From SIG575 sp045632485 (GTDB lineage Bacteria; Bacillota; Clostridia; Oscillospirales; Acutalibacteraceae): DNA of 64,000 nt. Made by a program: the position numbers and the translations under genes. The stretch lies in the NCBI GenBank assembly GCA_045632485.1, contig JAZQWT010000155.1, positions 8,171 to 72,170 of the forward strand, written 5' to 3'. The notes under the pieces were generated by a model. The model had not been told where the DNA came from. It saw only the letters and a program-made list of their open reading frames with translations, and ran no database searches. This document shows, piece by piece, positions 25,158 through 33,750 of this stretch (the first letter of the stretch is position 1; every line of letters starts with the position of its first letter).

Positions 25158-25297
25158 TTTTCTGACTCTCCTGTTGTTTCTCTTTTCTCCCATTTGCACA
25201 AATCAGGTGTGTCAATCACAGGGCAAAAATCGGCACACAACGGGCAATCTGCATTTACGCACACTTCGTCTTTGCAGTATATACATTCATTTGACAT
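25142..25297 (-). CDS. Small Cys-rich protein, 51 aa
   Basis: CIYCKDEVCVNADCPLCADFCP: seven Cys in 22 residues, suggesting an Fe-S or zinc site. Overlaps the start of the FTR-like gene by 16 nt and may be a redox partner. Confidence 0.6.
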   Translation of the reverse strand: MSNECIYCKDEVCVNADCPLCADFCPVIDTPDLCKWEKRETTGESEKVCSK

Positions 25298-25472
25298 TAT
25301 TCAGCACCCCCGAAACTTTGTTATAAATATCTGTTTTTTTGAGATTAATATAATCGGGGCAATCCCCTTCAGCATCAACATAGGAATGTATCCGAACACA
25401 TCTGACCTGCCCTTTGTCATTGGTTCGGGACTTGTCGCAATAGTCACAGTTGCCGCACATATTATATTTCAT
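25287..25472 (-). CDS. Small Cys-containing protein, 61 aa
   Basis: Begins MKYNMCGNCDYCDKS with a further VRCVRIHSYVDAEGDCPDY; similar proteins precede redox-type genes in Clostridia phages. Overlaps both neighbours. Confidence 0.58.
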   Translation of the reverse strand: MKYNMCGNCDYCDKSRTNDKGQVRCVRIHSYVDAEGDCPDYINLKKTDIYNKVSGVLNNVK

Positions 25473-25656
25473 TTGCAGTACCTCCGTTCCACGCCTTAAC
25501 CGCTTGCTTATATGCTCCTTTTTGCGTAAATGCGAACTTCATTACCGTTTTTCTGCAACATAAACACCCTATCAAACACCTACTCATAACAAAAAAACTT
25601 TCTTCTTCAATGGCTATGTTTGTACTTCCGCATCTGCAAGGCTTTAACTCTTTCAT
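25462..25656 (-). CDS. Lar-like zinc-ribbon protein, 64 aa
   Basis: LKPCRCGSTNIAI ... GCLCCRKTVMKF ... AVKAWNGG, the Lar-type layout (CxCG, CxxC, A-WN) of restriction-alleviation proteins. Second of four such genes here. Confidence 0.68.
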   Translation of the reverse strand: MKELKPCRCGSTNIAIEEESFFVMSRCLIGCLCCRKTVMKFAFTQKGAYKQAVKAWNGGTANEI

Positions 25657-25856
25657 TTCCTCTGCTCCTTTGCTCTTATTTCCTCAGACAAGGATTTTAA
25701 GGTTTCATAATGCCCGTACATAAACTCTCCATAGCGATTATGCCGACTGTCATATTGTAGCCACAAGCATATTGAAGCAAGAGTTTCTAAGACTTCGTGC
25801 TGTATTCTTCTTTGCAAAGAAAAGTATTCTCTTATTCTCTTAATCATTTTCAGCAC
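25653..25856 (-). CDS. Small helical protein, 67 aa
   Basis: KRIREYFSLQRRIQHEVLETL followed by LWLQYDSRHNRYGEFMYGH. Unknown function. Overlaps neighbours by 4 and 17 nt. Confidence 0.55.
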   Translation of the reverse strand: MLKMIKRIREYFSLQRRIQHEVLETLASICLWLQYDSRHNRYGEFMYGHYETLKSLSEEIRAKEQRK

Positions 25857-26118
25857 CTACCCCTAAATACTCTTGAAAATCACAGGGCAAAACTCCTTTT
25901 TTAAATACACAATAGCCTGTTTCTTTATCAAGTAATCGGCACTTGTCACATACTGTGTGTTTATTGCAATATCCTGTGAGTATCTGAAGAGCCTTATCAA
26001 CACTTAGTTCTTCATTACTGTAAACACACTCAGCACATCTTATGTTGTGTTCGCAAGTGTTACAGTCTTTTACGCCAACTTCTATTTTCTGCTTCTTTTT
26101 TGCTTTTATTTTCATCAT
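25840..26118 (-). CDS. Cys-rich small protein, 92 aa
   Basis: Eight Cys in pairs (KDCNTCEHNIRCAEC; KHTVCDKCRLLDKETGYC) after a basic N-terminus (MMKIKAKKKQK). ATG overlaps the previous stop (ATGA) and has GGAGGG upstream. Confidence 0.6.
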   Translation of the reverse strand: MMKIKAKKKQKIEVGVKDCNTCEHNIRCAECVYSNEELSVDKALQILTGYCNKHTVCDKCRLLDKETGYCVFKKGVLPCDFQEYLGVGAEND

Positions 26119-26324
26119 TCGCCCTCCTGTATGCGTTTGTTCCATTGCTCTATTTTGTGCGGATTACTGTAAAAATGAAATCTGACATAATCAAGCAAAC
26201 AATTTTTGTAAGGGTGACAATAAACATCAACTTCCCCTGTACGACCTGTTCTTTCATTTCTCCAAATTTCTTTTTTTGCAACCAATTCACAACCACAGAA
26301 CGGACAAGGCTTCAAATCAATCAT
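26115..26324 (-). CDS. Lar-like restriction-alleviation-type protein, 69 aa
   Basis: DLKPCPFCGCELVAKKE ... CHPYKNC ... IEQWNKRIQEGE: closest match in the window to the Lar pattern (KPCPFCG, second Cys pair, WN-x-R). Lar relieves EcoKI restriction in E. coli; here an anti-restriction role is inferred only. Confidence 0.72.
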   Translation of the reverse strand: MIDLKPCPFCGCELVAKKEIWRNERTGRTGEVDVYCHPYKNCLLDYVRFHFYSNPHKIEQWNKRIQEGE

Positions 26325-26629
26325 TCCGTATCACCTGCCATTTCTTTTACAATTATTTTTTTGTATTCTCTTGCGGCTTCTGCTTGTGAATACTCCATAT
26401 TAAAAAGAGTAATAATTTTCTCTGCAAACATATCAGCAAACTCCCTAAACGCTTCCGATTGCTTTCTCTGTAACTCCTGCCCGTACACATTCAGGTTCGT
26501 TTTCAGGCGGTCTATTTCAAGGTTTTTTGCTTTGATTAACTCAAAACTTTCTCTGCAAAGTGTATCTCTGTACATACGCAGTTCCAATGCAGACATTACT
26601 TCTTCTTCGGTGTAGTTTTTGTCACTCAT
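26321..26629 (-). CDS. Coiled-coil hypothetical protein, 102 aa
   Basis: Typical phage layout of KNYTEEEVMSALELRMYRD then AKNLEIDRLKTNLNV and REFADMFAEKI. I chose ATG 26629, which has GGAGAG upstream, over the GTG at 26638. Confidence 0.62.
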   Translation of the reverse strand: MSDKNYTEEEVMSALELRMYRDTLCRESFELIKAKNLEIDRLKTNLNVYGQELQRKQSEAFREFADMFAEKIITLFNMEYSQAEAAREYKKIIVKEMAGDTE

Positions 26630-26954
26630 TGTCGGCACTCTCCATTTCCGTTACAGTTTCGTCAATAGTATCTATCACAGAAAATAATGCTCTGTGCTGT
26701 AGTTTATCTTTAAATTTTTTAGCAAACTCTTTTATTGTTTGGGTTCTTGTAATTTTGTATGCAAAAATAACTTCATTCCTCAACCTTTCAATATCTGCCT
26801 TTTGGCAGTTATTCTCTTCTTTTTGGTTATACATAGTGTTCCACGCAAAAGAGAGAAGCATATTTTTACAATTCGGTTTACCTTGTAATGAACAATTTTT
26901 GCAATAATTATCTGCACAACACCTTGTATTTTTCATAACTTCTGCATCGGTCAC
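26622..26954 (-). CDS. Hypothetical protein with N-terminal Cys cluster, 110 aa
   Basis: CCADNYCKNCSLQGKPNC near the N-terminus, then a coiled segment (ADIERLRNEVIFAYKI) and REFAKKF-like motif, making it a relative of its neighbour at 26321-26629. Confidence 0.6.
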   Translation of the reverse strand: MTDAEVMKNTRCCADNYCKNCSLQGKPNCKNMLLSFAWNTMYNQKEENNCQKADIERLRNEVIFAYKITRTQTIKEFAKKFKDKLQHRALFSVIDTIDETVTEMESADNE

Positions 26955-26958
26955 TATT

Positions 26959-27351
26959 TCACACCGCCTTTACTGAATTTTCAATAACAGATAAATCAAA
27001 GCCGCTCTTTACAAACATTTCTGCGAGTGAGTGCTTTATGCCGTTACCCAAATAAGTGTAAATATAGTTCATTTGCTCAACCGTAAAATTTGTTCCGCAT
27101 ATGTAATTAAAAGCATCGGTATTCTCCTGCCAATATCTTTCAAGTCTTTTATTCTGCGAATATCTCAATGCACAACAACAGTCACGGCTTAACCATTCAC
27201 AAAGTTTCACCTTAAAATCATCGTCCGTTTCCACATCGTCAAGCAAAGTGTAAACATTGAATTTAGGTATCAGAATAATTTCGTTGTTATGATTTATAAA
27301 ACTTCCTTTGAGATATTTAAGTGCTTTCTGCACGGTTTCAAGCATTTTCAT
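26959..27351 (-). CDS. Hypothetical protein, 130 aa
   Basis: Starts MKMLETVQKALKYLKGSFIN after GGAGAACCG. Contains CCCALRYSQNKRLERYWQENT. Phage relatives exist in Clostridia but no function is known to me. Confidence 0.6.
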   Translation of the reverse strand: MKMLETVQKALKYLKGSFINHNNEIILIPKFNVYTLLDDVETDDDFKVKLCEWLSRDCCCALRYSQNKRLERYWQENTDAFNYICGTNFTVEQMNYIYTYLGNGIKHSLAEMFVKSGFDLSVIENSVKAV

Positions 27352-27665
27352 TTCGGTTCTCCTATGTCGATATGCAATGTTTCCTTGCATAACTGTCTTT
27401 CCTCGTTATAAGCCTTTATGTATTCTTCCGTACTTTTGGCTTTTTCGGTTATGGTGTAGCCGTTTATCAAGTAGTTGCTGTCCTCTCCGATTTCACAGTA
27501 TCTATCAGCAACAACAAGCCCTTGTTTTTTTAATTTCTTCAGTTCTTTTCTTGTCTGATAGAGTGACATTTCGCAAACTTTACTCAATACTGTTGACGGG
27601 TAAGGAATCCAACCGTTCATTATGCAAACACAATGACGGCAAAGGTGATAAAGAACATTATTCAT
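27348..27665 (-). CDS. Winged-helix-like small regulator, 105 aa
   Basis: IPYPSTVLSKVCEMSLYQTR followed by KELKKLKKQGLVVADRY looks like a winged helix (DNA binding) with a beta-hairpin wing. ACAGGAGAAAACAAG precedes the ATG at 27665. Probably a transcription factor. Confidence 0.6.
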   Translation of the reverse strand: MNNVLYHLCRHCVCIMNGWIPYPSTVLSKVCEMSLYQTRKELKKLKKQGLVVADRYCEIGEDSNYLINGYTITEKAKSTEEYIKAYNEERQLCKETLHIDIGEPK

Positions 27666-27687
27666 CTTGTTTTCTCCTGTTATGGCA

Positions 27688-28266
27688 TTAAACCAATCGC
27701 CTGTCATATCTTGCGTAGTTCTCAGCCCAAACAAAAATATTCTTATTCTCTTTGCCGTAAACACTGAGGAACTTTCGATATTTTCTTTTTAACGGCAACA
27801 TTTCTTCCTTATAAATATCACTGTTAATGCTTCCCCAAATATCAATGAAAATCGTGTCATATTTTTCTTTTGTTTCAAACTCAAAACAGTCTTGACAGAT
27901 AACATTTAATTTATTGTGAGTATCATACTTTTTTATTTGAGGGAGAACGCAATCAATAACATCTTGATACTTTTCTATTATTGTAATAGACTTGACTTTT
28001 TCACTTTCAAGCAAGGGCATTATAACCAATCCGATACCCAAGCCACATATAAGTACATCACCGTAAGAGTTTAGTACAAATTCTGATGATGTTCTTTTTT
28101 CCATAGGTGTATTTGACATCATTAACTCGTTATCAACTATAAGTCTGACATATTCTCCCGTGGGTATTCGTTGTAGCATAGCCTGCAATCCCTCGGCTCT
28201 GAACTTTTGCAATCTAACTACACCTTGCTCTTTTTCTTCTAATATTTCACACATATTTTTATACAT
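27688..28266 (-). CDS. SAM-dependent methyltransferase, spermidine-synthase-like, 192 aa
   Basis: VLICGLGIGLVIMPLL is the SAM-binding glycine loop, followed by SITIIEKYQDVID, KLNVICQDCFEFE and KYDTIFIDIWGS, the order seen in spermidine/spermine-synthase-like enzymes. Could make polyamines or methylate a small substrate; target unknown. Between the DUF4942 methylase and the winged-helix gene. Confidence 0.72.
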   Translation of the reverse strand: MYKNMCEILEEKEQGVVRLQKFRAEGLQAMLQRIPTGEYVRLIVDNELMMSNTPMEKRTSSEFVLNSYGDVLICGLGIGLVIMPLLESEKVKSITIIEKYQDVIDCVLPQIKKYDTHNKLNVICQDCFEFETKEKYDTIFIDIWGSINSDIYKEEMLPLKRKYRKFLSVYGKENKNIFVWAENYARYDRRLV

Positions 28267-28271
28267 CTTAT

Positions 28272-30086
28272 TTACCCCTCCAACATCAACACCTGATTAT
28301 TAACGACAGGTGCAAGATAATAGTTTGAATTTTCCAAAATATTATTATATGCTTTCTCGCCCTGAAAACTATCTACAACCGCTTTTTCTTCGGCTGTCAT
28401 ATCCTTATACTTTGTTTTGCCGTAGTTTGGCGGCAACCATTTTTTATACTGTGCTGCATATATGTTAAATCGCTCTATCAGTTCGGGGCAATTAAACACT
28501 AAATGCACCGTACCCTTTTTATAGAAAGTAGCACTGAAGTATTTTAATTCGATATTCTTTGTAATGCCCCGATTAAAACAACTTTCAAGAGTTCCCCAAA
28601 AGTCCACTTCCCGTGACATACCACCGTCAAAGAAATTGAAAATTCTTTCAATATCTTCTAATACACCTTTGACATTATATGTGCGTGGTCTGCCGTCCCA
28701 ACTATCAAAAACACCGTAACAAGGTATGATAACCTTTTTGTCAATTTTGTGTGCTTTGTTGGTTTTCCAACCGTCATATAAGTGCCTATTTTTTGAACAC
28801 TCAGGATAATATGAATGTTCCTCAGTTAAGCGGTCAAACATTTTGATAATTTCATCTTCTATACCCGATTTGATTTTTGAGTTTATTTCATTATGAAGTG
28901 TACGAATATTAAACTCTGTAAAATCATATTCTTTGAGTTTATCAACCATTGACTGATATTCACTTTGTAATTTGCTTGTAAGTTTTCCAACAAACTGTTT
29001 ATTTGAAAGTAAGGCTCTCCAATATTTCAGCCGTACTAATTTTACATACTCATTTGTAGAAACATCATCATAAGAACGGTTATATTCAACGGTTAATCTC
29101 AAAATCGGTGCTTTAGATTCATATTCACGGGTTACTGTGCCGTCTGCATTTCTCTTTTCCACCGTATCAAATGAACGCAACATATACGGCTTTAATGCAC
29201 GGTATTGTCTTATCAGTTCAAGACCTGCTTTTATCTCAACATTAAACTGATTTATAGCCGCTTTAATAAAATCTGTAACATCAAGTTCTGTTGCTTCGGG
29301 AGCAAAATCTTCTATTTCTGCTGCTTCTTTCAATCGGTTATATATGTCGCTTTCTTCCTGTACTTTCTCAATGGAAACCTTAATCAAGGCAACTTCAACG
29401 CCTGTTCTTCGCTCTGCTGATACAAAGGCATCGTTTATATATGTTATCGTTGCATTGTGCTTATTAAGAAGATTAATTAACTCTCTGCGTGTATCTGTGT
29501 AGGGGTTTTTGATTGTTTCGGCATTAAGCAAGCAAATAATACTGCCGCCCTTTTCCTGTATTTTTAATGCTTTCAAAAGGTGCTTATCGCCGTTTGAAAA
29601 TGGGGGATTCATAACAATAAGGTCATACTGCTTATAGGGGGAATAAGTAAGAAAATCATCGTGAACAATATGTATGCCGTTCTCAAAGAATGTCAATCTC
29701 TCTGCTTTAAGAGTTCGATATTCCCGTGCAAGTGTCGGTGTAAGTTCTTCATATTTATGTAATTCTCTGTTGTAAACACGGCTTTTTTCAATTTCGTTTT
29801 CTCTGCTCAGTATTTCTCTTTTTCTCTCTGCTGAAAAATTGTATTTAAGTATCGCCCGCAAATTCGGGTCAATCTCTATACAGTCAACATCAAATTTCAC
29901 ACATCTGTGTAAATTCTCTTTCTCTGCCAATACTCGCAAAATATCGCCTTTGCCTGCTGACGGCTCTAATATAGTATGAATAAAATCCCAATTTACACCC
30001 GCCAACATTTCTTTTACAAGGCTTTCGGGTGTCGGGTAAAATTCGCTTGTCTGCTCATTTTCTACAATTTGTAATATATTGCTCAT
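28272..30086 (-). CDS. DNA adenine methyltransferase fused to DUF4942, 604 aa
   Basis: N-terminal half: FYPTPESLVKEMLAG, ILEPSAGKGDILRVL and the catalytic DLIVMNPPFSNGDKH (NPPF), so an N6-adenine methyltransferase. The C-terminal part from about residue 380 (WDGRPRTYNVKGVLEDI, ELKYFSATFYKKGTVHLVF) is a DUF4942 domain, a known fusion in phages and mobile elements. Protects phage DNA from restriction or regulates. Confidence 0.88.
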   Translation of the reverse strand: MSNILQIVENEQTSEFYPTPESLVKEMLAGVNWDFIHTILEPSAGKGDILRVLAEKENLHRCVKFDVDCIEIDPNLRAILKYNFSAERKREILSRENEIEKSRVYNRELHKYEELTPTLAREYRTLKAERLTFFENGIHIVHDDFLTYSPYKQYDLIVMNPPFSNGDKHLLKALKIQEKGGSIICLLNAETIKNPYTDTRRELINLLNKHNATITYINDAFVSAERRTGVEVALIKVSIEKVQEESDIYNRLKEAAEIEDFAPEATELDVTDFIKAAINQFNVEIKAGLELIRQYRALKPYMLRSFDTVEKRNADGTVTREYESKAPILRLTVEYNRSYDDVSTNEYVKLVRLKYWRALLSNKQFVGKLTSKLQSEYQSMVDKLKEYDFTEFNIRTLHNEINSKIKSGIEDEIIKMFDRLTEEHSYYPECSKNRHLYDGWKTNKAHKIDKKVIIPCYGVFDSWDGRPRTYNVKGVLEDIERIFNFFDGGMSREVDFWGTLESCFNRGITKNIELKYFSATFYKKGTVHLVFNCPELIERFNIYAAQYKKWLPPNYGKTKYKDMTAEEKAVVDSFQGEKAYNNILENSNYYLAPVVNNQVLMLEG

Positions 30087-30160
30087 TACTTTTACCTCTT
30101 TTTTGCTTCAGGCGGTTTACCCGCCGCCCTCGGTGCTTTCTTTTAATGCCTTTTGATTAT

Positions 30161-30220
30161 CGGGTTTGTGACCGTCTATCTGACCGCATTAACAGCCCTT
30201 CGGCTGCCACTCTGCGTTTA
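30161..30220 (-). ncRNA. Intergenic hairpin element E1
   Basis: Minus strand, beginning at the TAA stop of the broken gene: CGCA (30216-30213) pairs with TGCG (30188-30185) around a GCAGCC-GAAG-GGCTGT hairpin, then GGTCACAAACCCG. Same element at 58.0 kb, with covarying relatives at 57.8 and 41.8 kb. Confidence 0.6.
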
Positions 30221-30406
30221 TTGTGCTTTTTTTATTCTTATTAGTATCATTTCATAACCTTCATTGTAACCAATTTCGATTAACTTTTTGTTGACTTCAT
30301 CAAGATATAATAAACCGCTTCTGCACCCTTCGATTTTATAAGCACTGTCAAGCAATCTCCATTTGTCGCTTTCTTCTCATATCACTTCTTCTATTCTATC
30401 AGTCAT
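30218..30406 (-). pseudogene. Small gene interrupted by in-frame TGA
   Basis: A 63-codon frame with ATG 30406 after an AAGAGAGGTAATAAAA site; codon 10 is TGA (30379-30377). Beyond it the frame is clearly protein-like (EESDKWRLLDSAYKIEG, LYLDEVNKKLIEIGYNEGYE). No UCA-anticodon suppressor tRNA is visible, so this is probably a nonsense mutation, less likely recoding. Confidence 0.65.
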
Positions 30407-30422
30407 TTTTATTACCTCTCTT

Positions 30423-30623
30423 TTATTCTACGGCTTCAAGTTCAAACACAAGATTATCATTGTAGCGATATTCATATTTAAGGCGTTCTATAATCTTTTT
30501 TGCACCTTGTTTTGAAAACTGCCAACATAAATTTTTATCGTATGCAAAGCCCTCTATACATTTATAGCGTTTATAAAACACCTTATTTACTCTCTTGTCT
30601 GTTATTTTGATATAGTATTTCAT
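30423..30623 (-). CDS. Small basic protein, 66 aa
   Basis: MKYYIKITDKRVNKVFYKRYK ... QFSKQGAKKIIERLKYEYRY. Basic, alpha/beta. AGAGAGGTAAGCAAGATG start. Unknown function. Confidence 0.6.
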   Translation of the reverse strand: MKYYIKITDKRVNKVFYKRYKCIEGFAYDKNLCWQFSKQGAKKIIERLKYEYRYNDNLVFELEAVE

Positions 30624-30638
30624 CTTGCTTACCTCTCT

Positions 30639-30794
30639 TTAGTTAATCACTGTAAAATCGGCTACCGCTGCGATTGCTTCGCTTAAAAACATATAGCCCG
30701 TTGAGTTTACATCTTGTTTTTCAAGTTCGTTTCTCAGTGCCGTCATTATCGTTTCAAGTTCGCTCAAAGTACATTCAATCTTATATTCTTTCAT
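30639..30794 (-). CDS. Small hypothetical protein, 51 aa
   Basis: First gene after the 30.84-kb promoter. KEYKIECTLSELETIMTALRNEL then a helical end. GAGAGGTATATAGATATG supports ATG 30794. Confidence 0.6.
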   Translation of the reverse strand: MKEYKIECTLSELETIMTALRNELEKQDVNSTGYMFLSEAIAAVADFTVIN

Positions 30795-30826
30795 ATCTAT
30801 ATACCTCTCTTTTACTTTGTGTCTAC

Positions 30827-30855
30827 AATATAGCACTTTTGTAAGACAATGTTAA
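30827..30855 (-). promoter_or_regulatory. Phage promoter (TTAACA-17-TATATT)
   Basis: TTAACA (30855-30850), spacer ending ACAAAAGTGC, TATATT (30832-30827). Upstream carries repeated TTTACA and TTCACAG units. Confidence 0.74.
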
Positions 30856-30915
30856 TAGATAAACTGTAAAAGAATTGTAAACAAACTGTGAACAATAGTT
30901 ACAAAGCGACTCATT

Positions 30916-31290
30916 TTATGCAGGCTCAAATTTCACTACAACACAATCTCTGTCACTGTCAACAATGGTATGATAGACTTGTTTTACATATCGCCTGTTA
31001 TCGTTTGGCAGCACACCATTTTTCACAAGGGCATCTAATATAAATTTTGCACTGCTCTGAATGTTATCCACATCACGCCGCTTCGTTTTCTCGCACCAAT
31101 TTATATATACCACAACGGGTTCATTTATTTTTTTTAACTTTCCACTTGCAAGAGCAAGTTTAATTTCCCAACCGATTGCTGCTTCAATTTCTGTTTTGAT
31201 TCTTGCACCTTTTTGTCTGTTTGCTCGGTTTTGGTCTATCACTTCATTAAGAGAGGGCAACCGTCTGTTTATTTGAAAACAATTATCCAT
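30916..31290 (-). CDS. rusA: RusA-like Holliday junction resolvase, 124 aa
   Basis: Signature KRRDVDNIQSSAKFILDALV followed by NGVLPNDNRRYVKQVYHTI: Asp residues of the RusA active site. Length matches. It cleaves recombination and replication junctions before packaging. Start abuts the AP2/HNH gene. Confidence 0.9.
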   Translation of the reverse strand: MDNCFQINRRLPSLNEVIDQNRANRQKGARIKTEIEAAIGWEIKLALASGKLKKINEPVVVYINWCEKTKRRDVDNIQSSAKFILDALVKNGVLPNDNRRYVKQVYHTIVDSDRDCVVVKFEPA

Positions 31291-31938
31291 TTACTCACAC
31301 CTTTGTTTTTTTCGTTTTGGGGTGCTTAGTGCTTTTTCTACACTCCAATTGTTTTTTAGGCGTTTCTCCAACACATCTCTATCAATTCCTGTTATAGAAG
31401 CCCATTCGCTGAGATTGTGCTTTTCGCCCTTATATTCATAAATTTTGTTGTTCCGTTTGTTGTTTTGTTGCTCTTTTGGTGTAGCCCACCGACAATTTGA
31501 CGGCTCATAATTCCCGTTTACATCTTTGCGGTCTATTGTGAGATTATCTGCATACCCGTTCTCAATAGCCCATTTATAGAATGGTTCAAACTCCTGCCAT
31601 TCTTCGCACACGGCAATTCCCCTGCCGCCGTAATCTTCATAACTTTTGTGTTCTGTATAATAGCACCTTTGTTTCATAGAGTGCCATATATTGAACAATC
31701 TTGTGTTTGATTTATTGTGTTTTGCAAGAGCATTTACTTTATCAAGCGATTTTTCTATTCTAAAACAACCACAAGACTTTGTTCTGCCACACTGCAAACT
31801 GTTACCAAGTGTCAATATCTCTTTTCCACAATCGCATTTGCAAAGAAATAAACTTTTTCCATATTTATTTCTCCCTTGCGGTTTTACTACCGTAAGCCTG
31901 CCATATCTATTGCCTGTTAAATCCTTAAATACTGCCAT
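31291..31938 (-). CDS. AP2/HNH-like DNA-binding protein, copy 1, 215 aa
   Basis: Begins LTGNRYGRLTVVKPQGR, Cys site CKCDCGKEI ... KSCGCFRIE, then RGIAVCEEW, FEPFYKWAIENGYADNLTID and YEPSNCRWATPKEQQNNKR. The last part is the HNH-like/AP2 type common in phage homing-like elements. Close paralogue at 38465-39088. Probably a mobile element inside the replication operon. Confidence 0.78.
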   Translation of the reverse strand: MAVFKDLTGNRYGRLTVVKPQGRNKYGKSLFLCKCDCGKEILTLGNSLQCGRTKSCGCFRIEKSLDKVNALAKHNKSNTRLFNIWHSMKQRCYYTEHKSYEDYGGRGIAVCEEWQEFEPFYKWAIENGYADNLTIDRKDVNGNYEPSNCRWATPKEQQNNKRNNKIYEYKGEKHNLSEWASITGIDRDVLEKRLKNNWSVEKALSTPKRKKQRCE

Positions 31939-31953
31939 ACTGTCATTCCTTTT

Positions 31954-32826
31954 TTACAAACCCAAAAGATGTTGCATTTCGTCATATTCTTCCCTGATTT
32001 TTTTTCTTCGTCTGCTTTGCCCTTCCATTAAAACGGGGTGACAACGCTCCAACACCCTATCATAAATCCTTTGTTTTCTGATGTTTTCAGGGTTCTTTAG
32101 TTCATCAATAGATAAGTTAGTTGTTATTATCATCGGCAAGGCGGCTCTGTATCTTGCATCTACAATTTGAAAAATTTGCTCGTTTATATATTCCGTATCT
32201 CTCTCTGATGATAAATCATCAATTACAAGCAACTCAAACTCATTAAGACTGTCTATGTATTCCTGCCTGCCGTCAAATTTCCCCTGAATTATATTTGTGA
32301 GTCTTGCAAAGTTTGTTACCAATACGGGAATACCTTTATCTATTAACGCATTTGCAACCTCGCAGGCGGCATATGTTTTTCCTATACCCACTGTTCCGTA
32401 AAGGATTAATCCTTTGCCTTGTTTCCTAAACTCAGCGAAATTATCAACATACTTCTGCATCGCATTGGTTATTTTCGGGTTAGCCATATCATCGTTTGCA
32501 AAAGTCCAATTTTGCAAATCCCTGTCTTTGTCTTTATCGGCATCAGGAAAACCTAATTTTCGCAATGTTTTTATTCGTTCTGCTTTTCTCTCCGCTTCGA
32601 CTCTTGCTTTTTGTTCCGCTTCTTCTCTATCTCTTTTTTCTTCTGCACATTTACATAAGCAATATGGAGTTCGCTCTTTTCCGAAAATAACAACCCTGCA
32701 TTGTTTAGGAGTATTGCAATTACCACAGTATAAAAGTCCGTCTTGCCCCCTATAATCGGACGGCTCTGTTTTTATGTTCTCTTTGGCTTTTGCTTCTAAA
32801 TCATTAATAACACTTAATAAATCCAC
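31954..32826 (-). CDS. DnaC/IstB-like helicase loader ATPase, 290 aa
   Basis: N-terminal zinc site (YCGNCNTPKQC; YCLCKCAEEK), coiled region, then AAA+ core: GLILYGTVGIGKTYAACEVA (Walker A), FELLVIDDLSSERDT (Walker B) and PMIITTNLSIDEL (sensor 1). Loads replicative helicase. GTG start with GGCGGTAAAC. Confidence 0.9.
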   Translation of the reverse strand: MDLLSVINDLEAKAKENIKTEPSDYRGQDGLLYCGNCNTPKQCRVVIFGKERTPYCLCKCAEEKRDREEAEQKARVEAERKAERIKTLRKLGFPDADKDKDRDLQNWTFANDDMANPKITNAMQKYVDNFAEFRKQGKGLILYGTVGIGKTYAACEVANALIDKGIPVLVTNFARLTNIIQGKFDGRQEYIDSLNEFELLVIDDLSSERDTEYINEQIFQIVDARYRAALPMIITTNLSIDELKNPENIRKQRIYDRVLERCHPVLMEGQSRRRKKIREEYDEMQHLLGL

Positions 32827-32847
32827 CGTTTACCGCCCTTTCTTCTT

Positions 32848-33750
32848 TTATCCGAGAAAATCTAAATCATCTTCAGCATACGGGTCAACCGCTATGCCGC
32901 TTCCGTTTGGTATGTAATACTTGCCGTTTCTGTACTCATAATTCTTGCCCTTAATGGTTACAATACCTGCATTTACTTGCGGCTGATGTGATTTGTTTTC
33001 ATAATTACCGTCAAGAACCTTTGCAAAGTTGCTATCCTTCAACAACCAATCAAAGTTAGCCTGCCAATTTCGGTTATTTGCACCTTTCAAGAAAGAACTT
33101 GCTTCTGCTTTTTCAAACATTTCTTTGAATTGCTCTACAGAATATGTATTAAGCCTTGCTTTTATTGCCTGTTTTCTTTTATCAGACAACACGGTTAAGC
33201 GTGGAAACGATATGCAAATATCGTTATACAAATCTTTGATTTGTTCATAATCTATTCTTATTCTATTCTCTTTCTTATCTTCTTCTAATCTATTCTTATC
33301 TGTTGCATTACAATCCATTTCACAATCATTACTGTAATCATTACATTCTGAGTTTTCGGCAAGAAGTTTCTGCTTTTCTCTATGTTTTGCTACCCTCTGC
33401 CTGTTAAGTTCTTTTGCTTTTTCAAGTTTATCTAAACTCTGATGTTTCTCCCAATTCGGAATAGTAATTGTTCCGTCAACAATCTCTATCATTCCGTATT
33501 GCTCAAACATCTTTAATGCAAGTCTTACCGTGTTAATAGGTCTGCGGAAAATCGTTGACAACATTTCATCGGTGTAGGCTATCCTATCGTTAAGCATAAA
33601 CACACCTGAGTTGTTTTGTTTTCCTGCCATACAAAGCAATTTGAACCATATAACAATTATTCCGTCTGCTTCGGGCATACTTTCAATGAGTATTATTTTT
33701 TCATCATTAAAAATATCTGTGCAAATCTTTATCCATTTTACATCAGCCAA
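32848..33750 (-). CDS. Phage replisome organiser (N-terminal winged helix), 300 aa
   Basis: ADVKWIKICTDIFNDEKIILIES is the well-known start of phage replisome organisers; a winged helix follows (AYTDEMLSTIFRRPINTVRLAL, FEQYGMIEIVDG), then a basic linker (RQRVAKHREKQK) and a C-terminal DnaD/helicase-contact region. It opens the origin and recruits the loader. TTG at 33750 gives the canonical N-terminus and GGAG spacing. Confidence 0.85.
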   Translation of the reverse strand: MADVKWIKICTDIFNDEKIILIESMPEADGIIVIWFKLLCMAGKQNNSGVFMLNDRIAYTDEMLSTIFRRPINTVRLALKMFEQYGMIEIVDGTITIPNWEKHQSLDKLEKAKELNRQRVAKHREKQKLLAENSECNDYSNDCEMDCNATDKNRLEEDKKENRIRIDYEQIKDLYNDICISFPRLTVLSDKRKQAIKARLNTYSVEQFKEMFEKAEASSFLKGANNRNWQANFDWLLKDSNFAKVLDGNYENKSHQPQVNAGIVTIKGKNYEYRNGKYYIPNGSGIAVDPYAEDDLDFLG

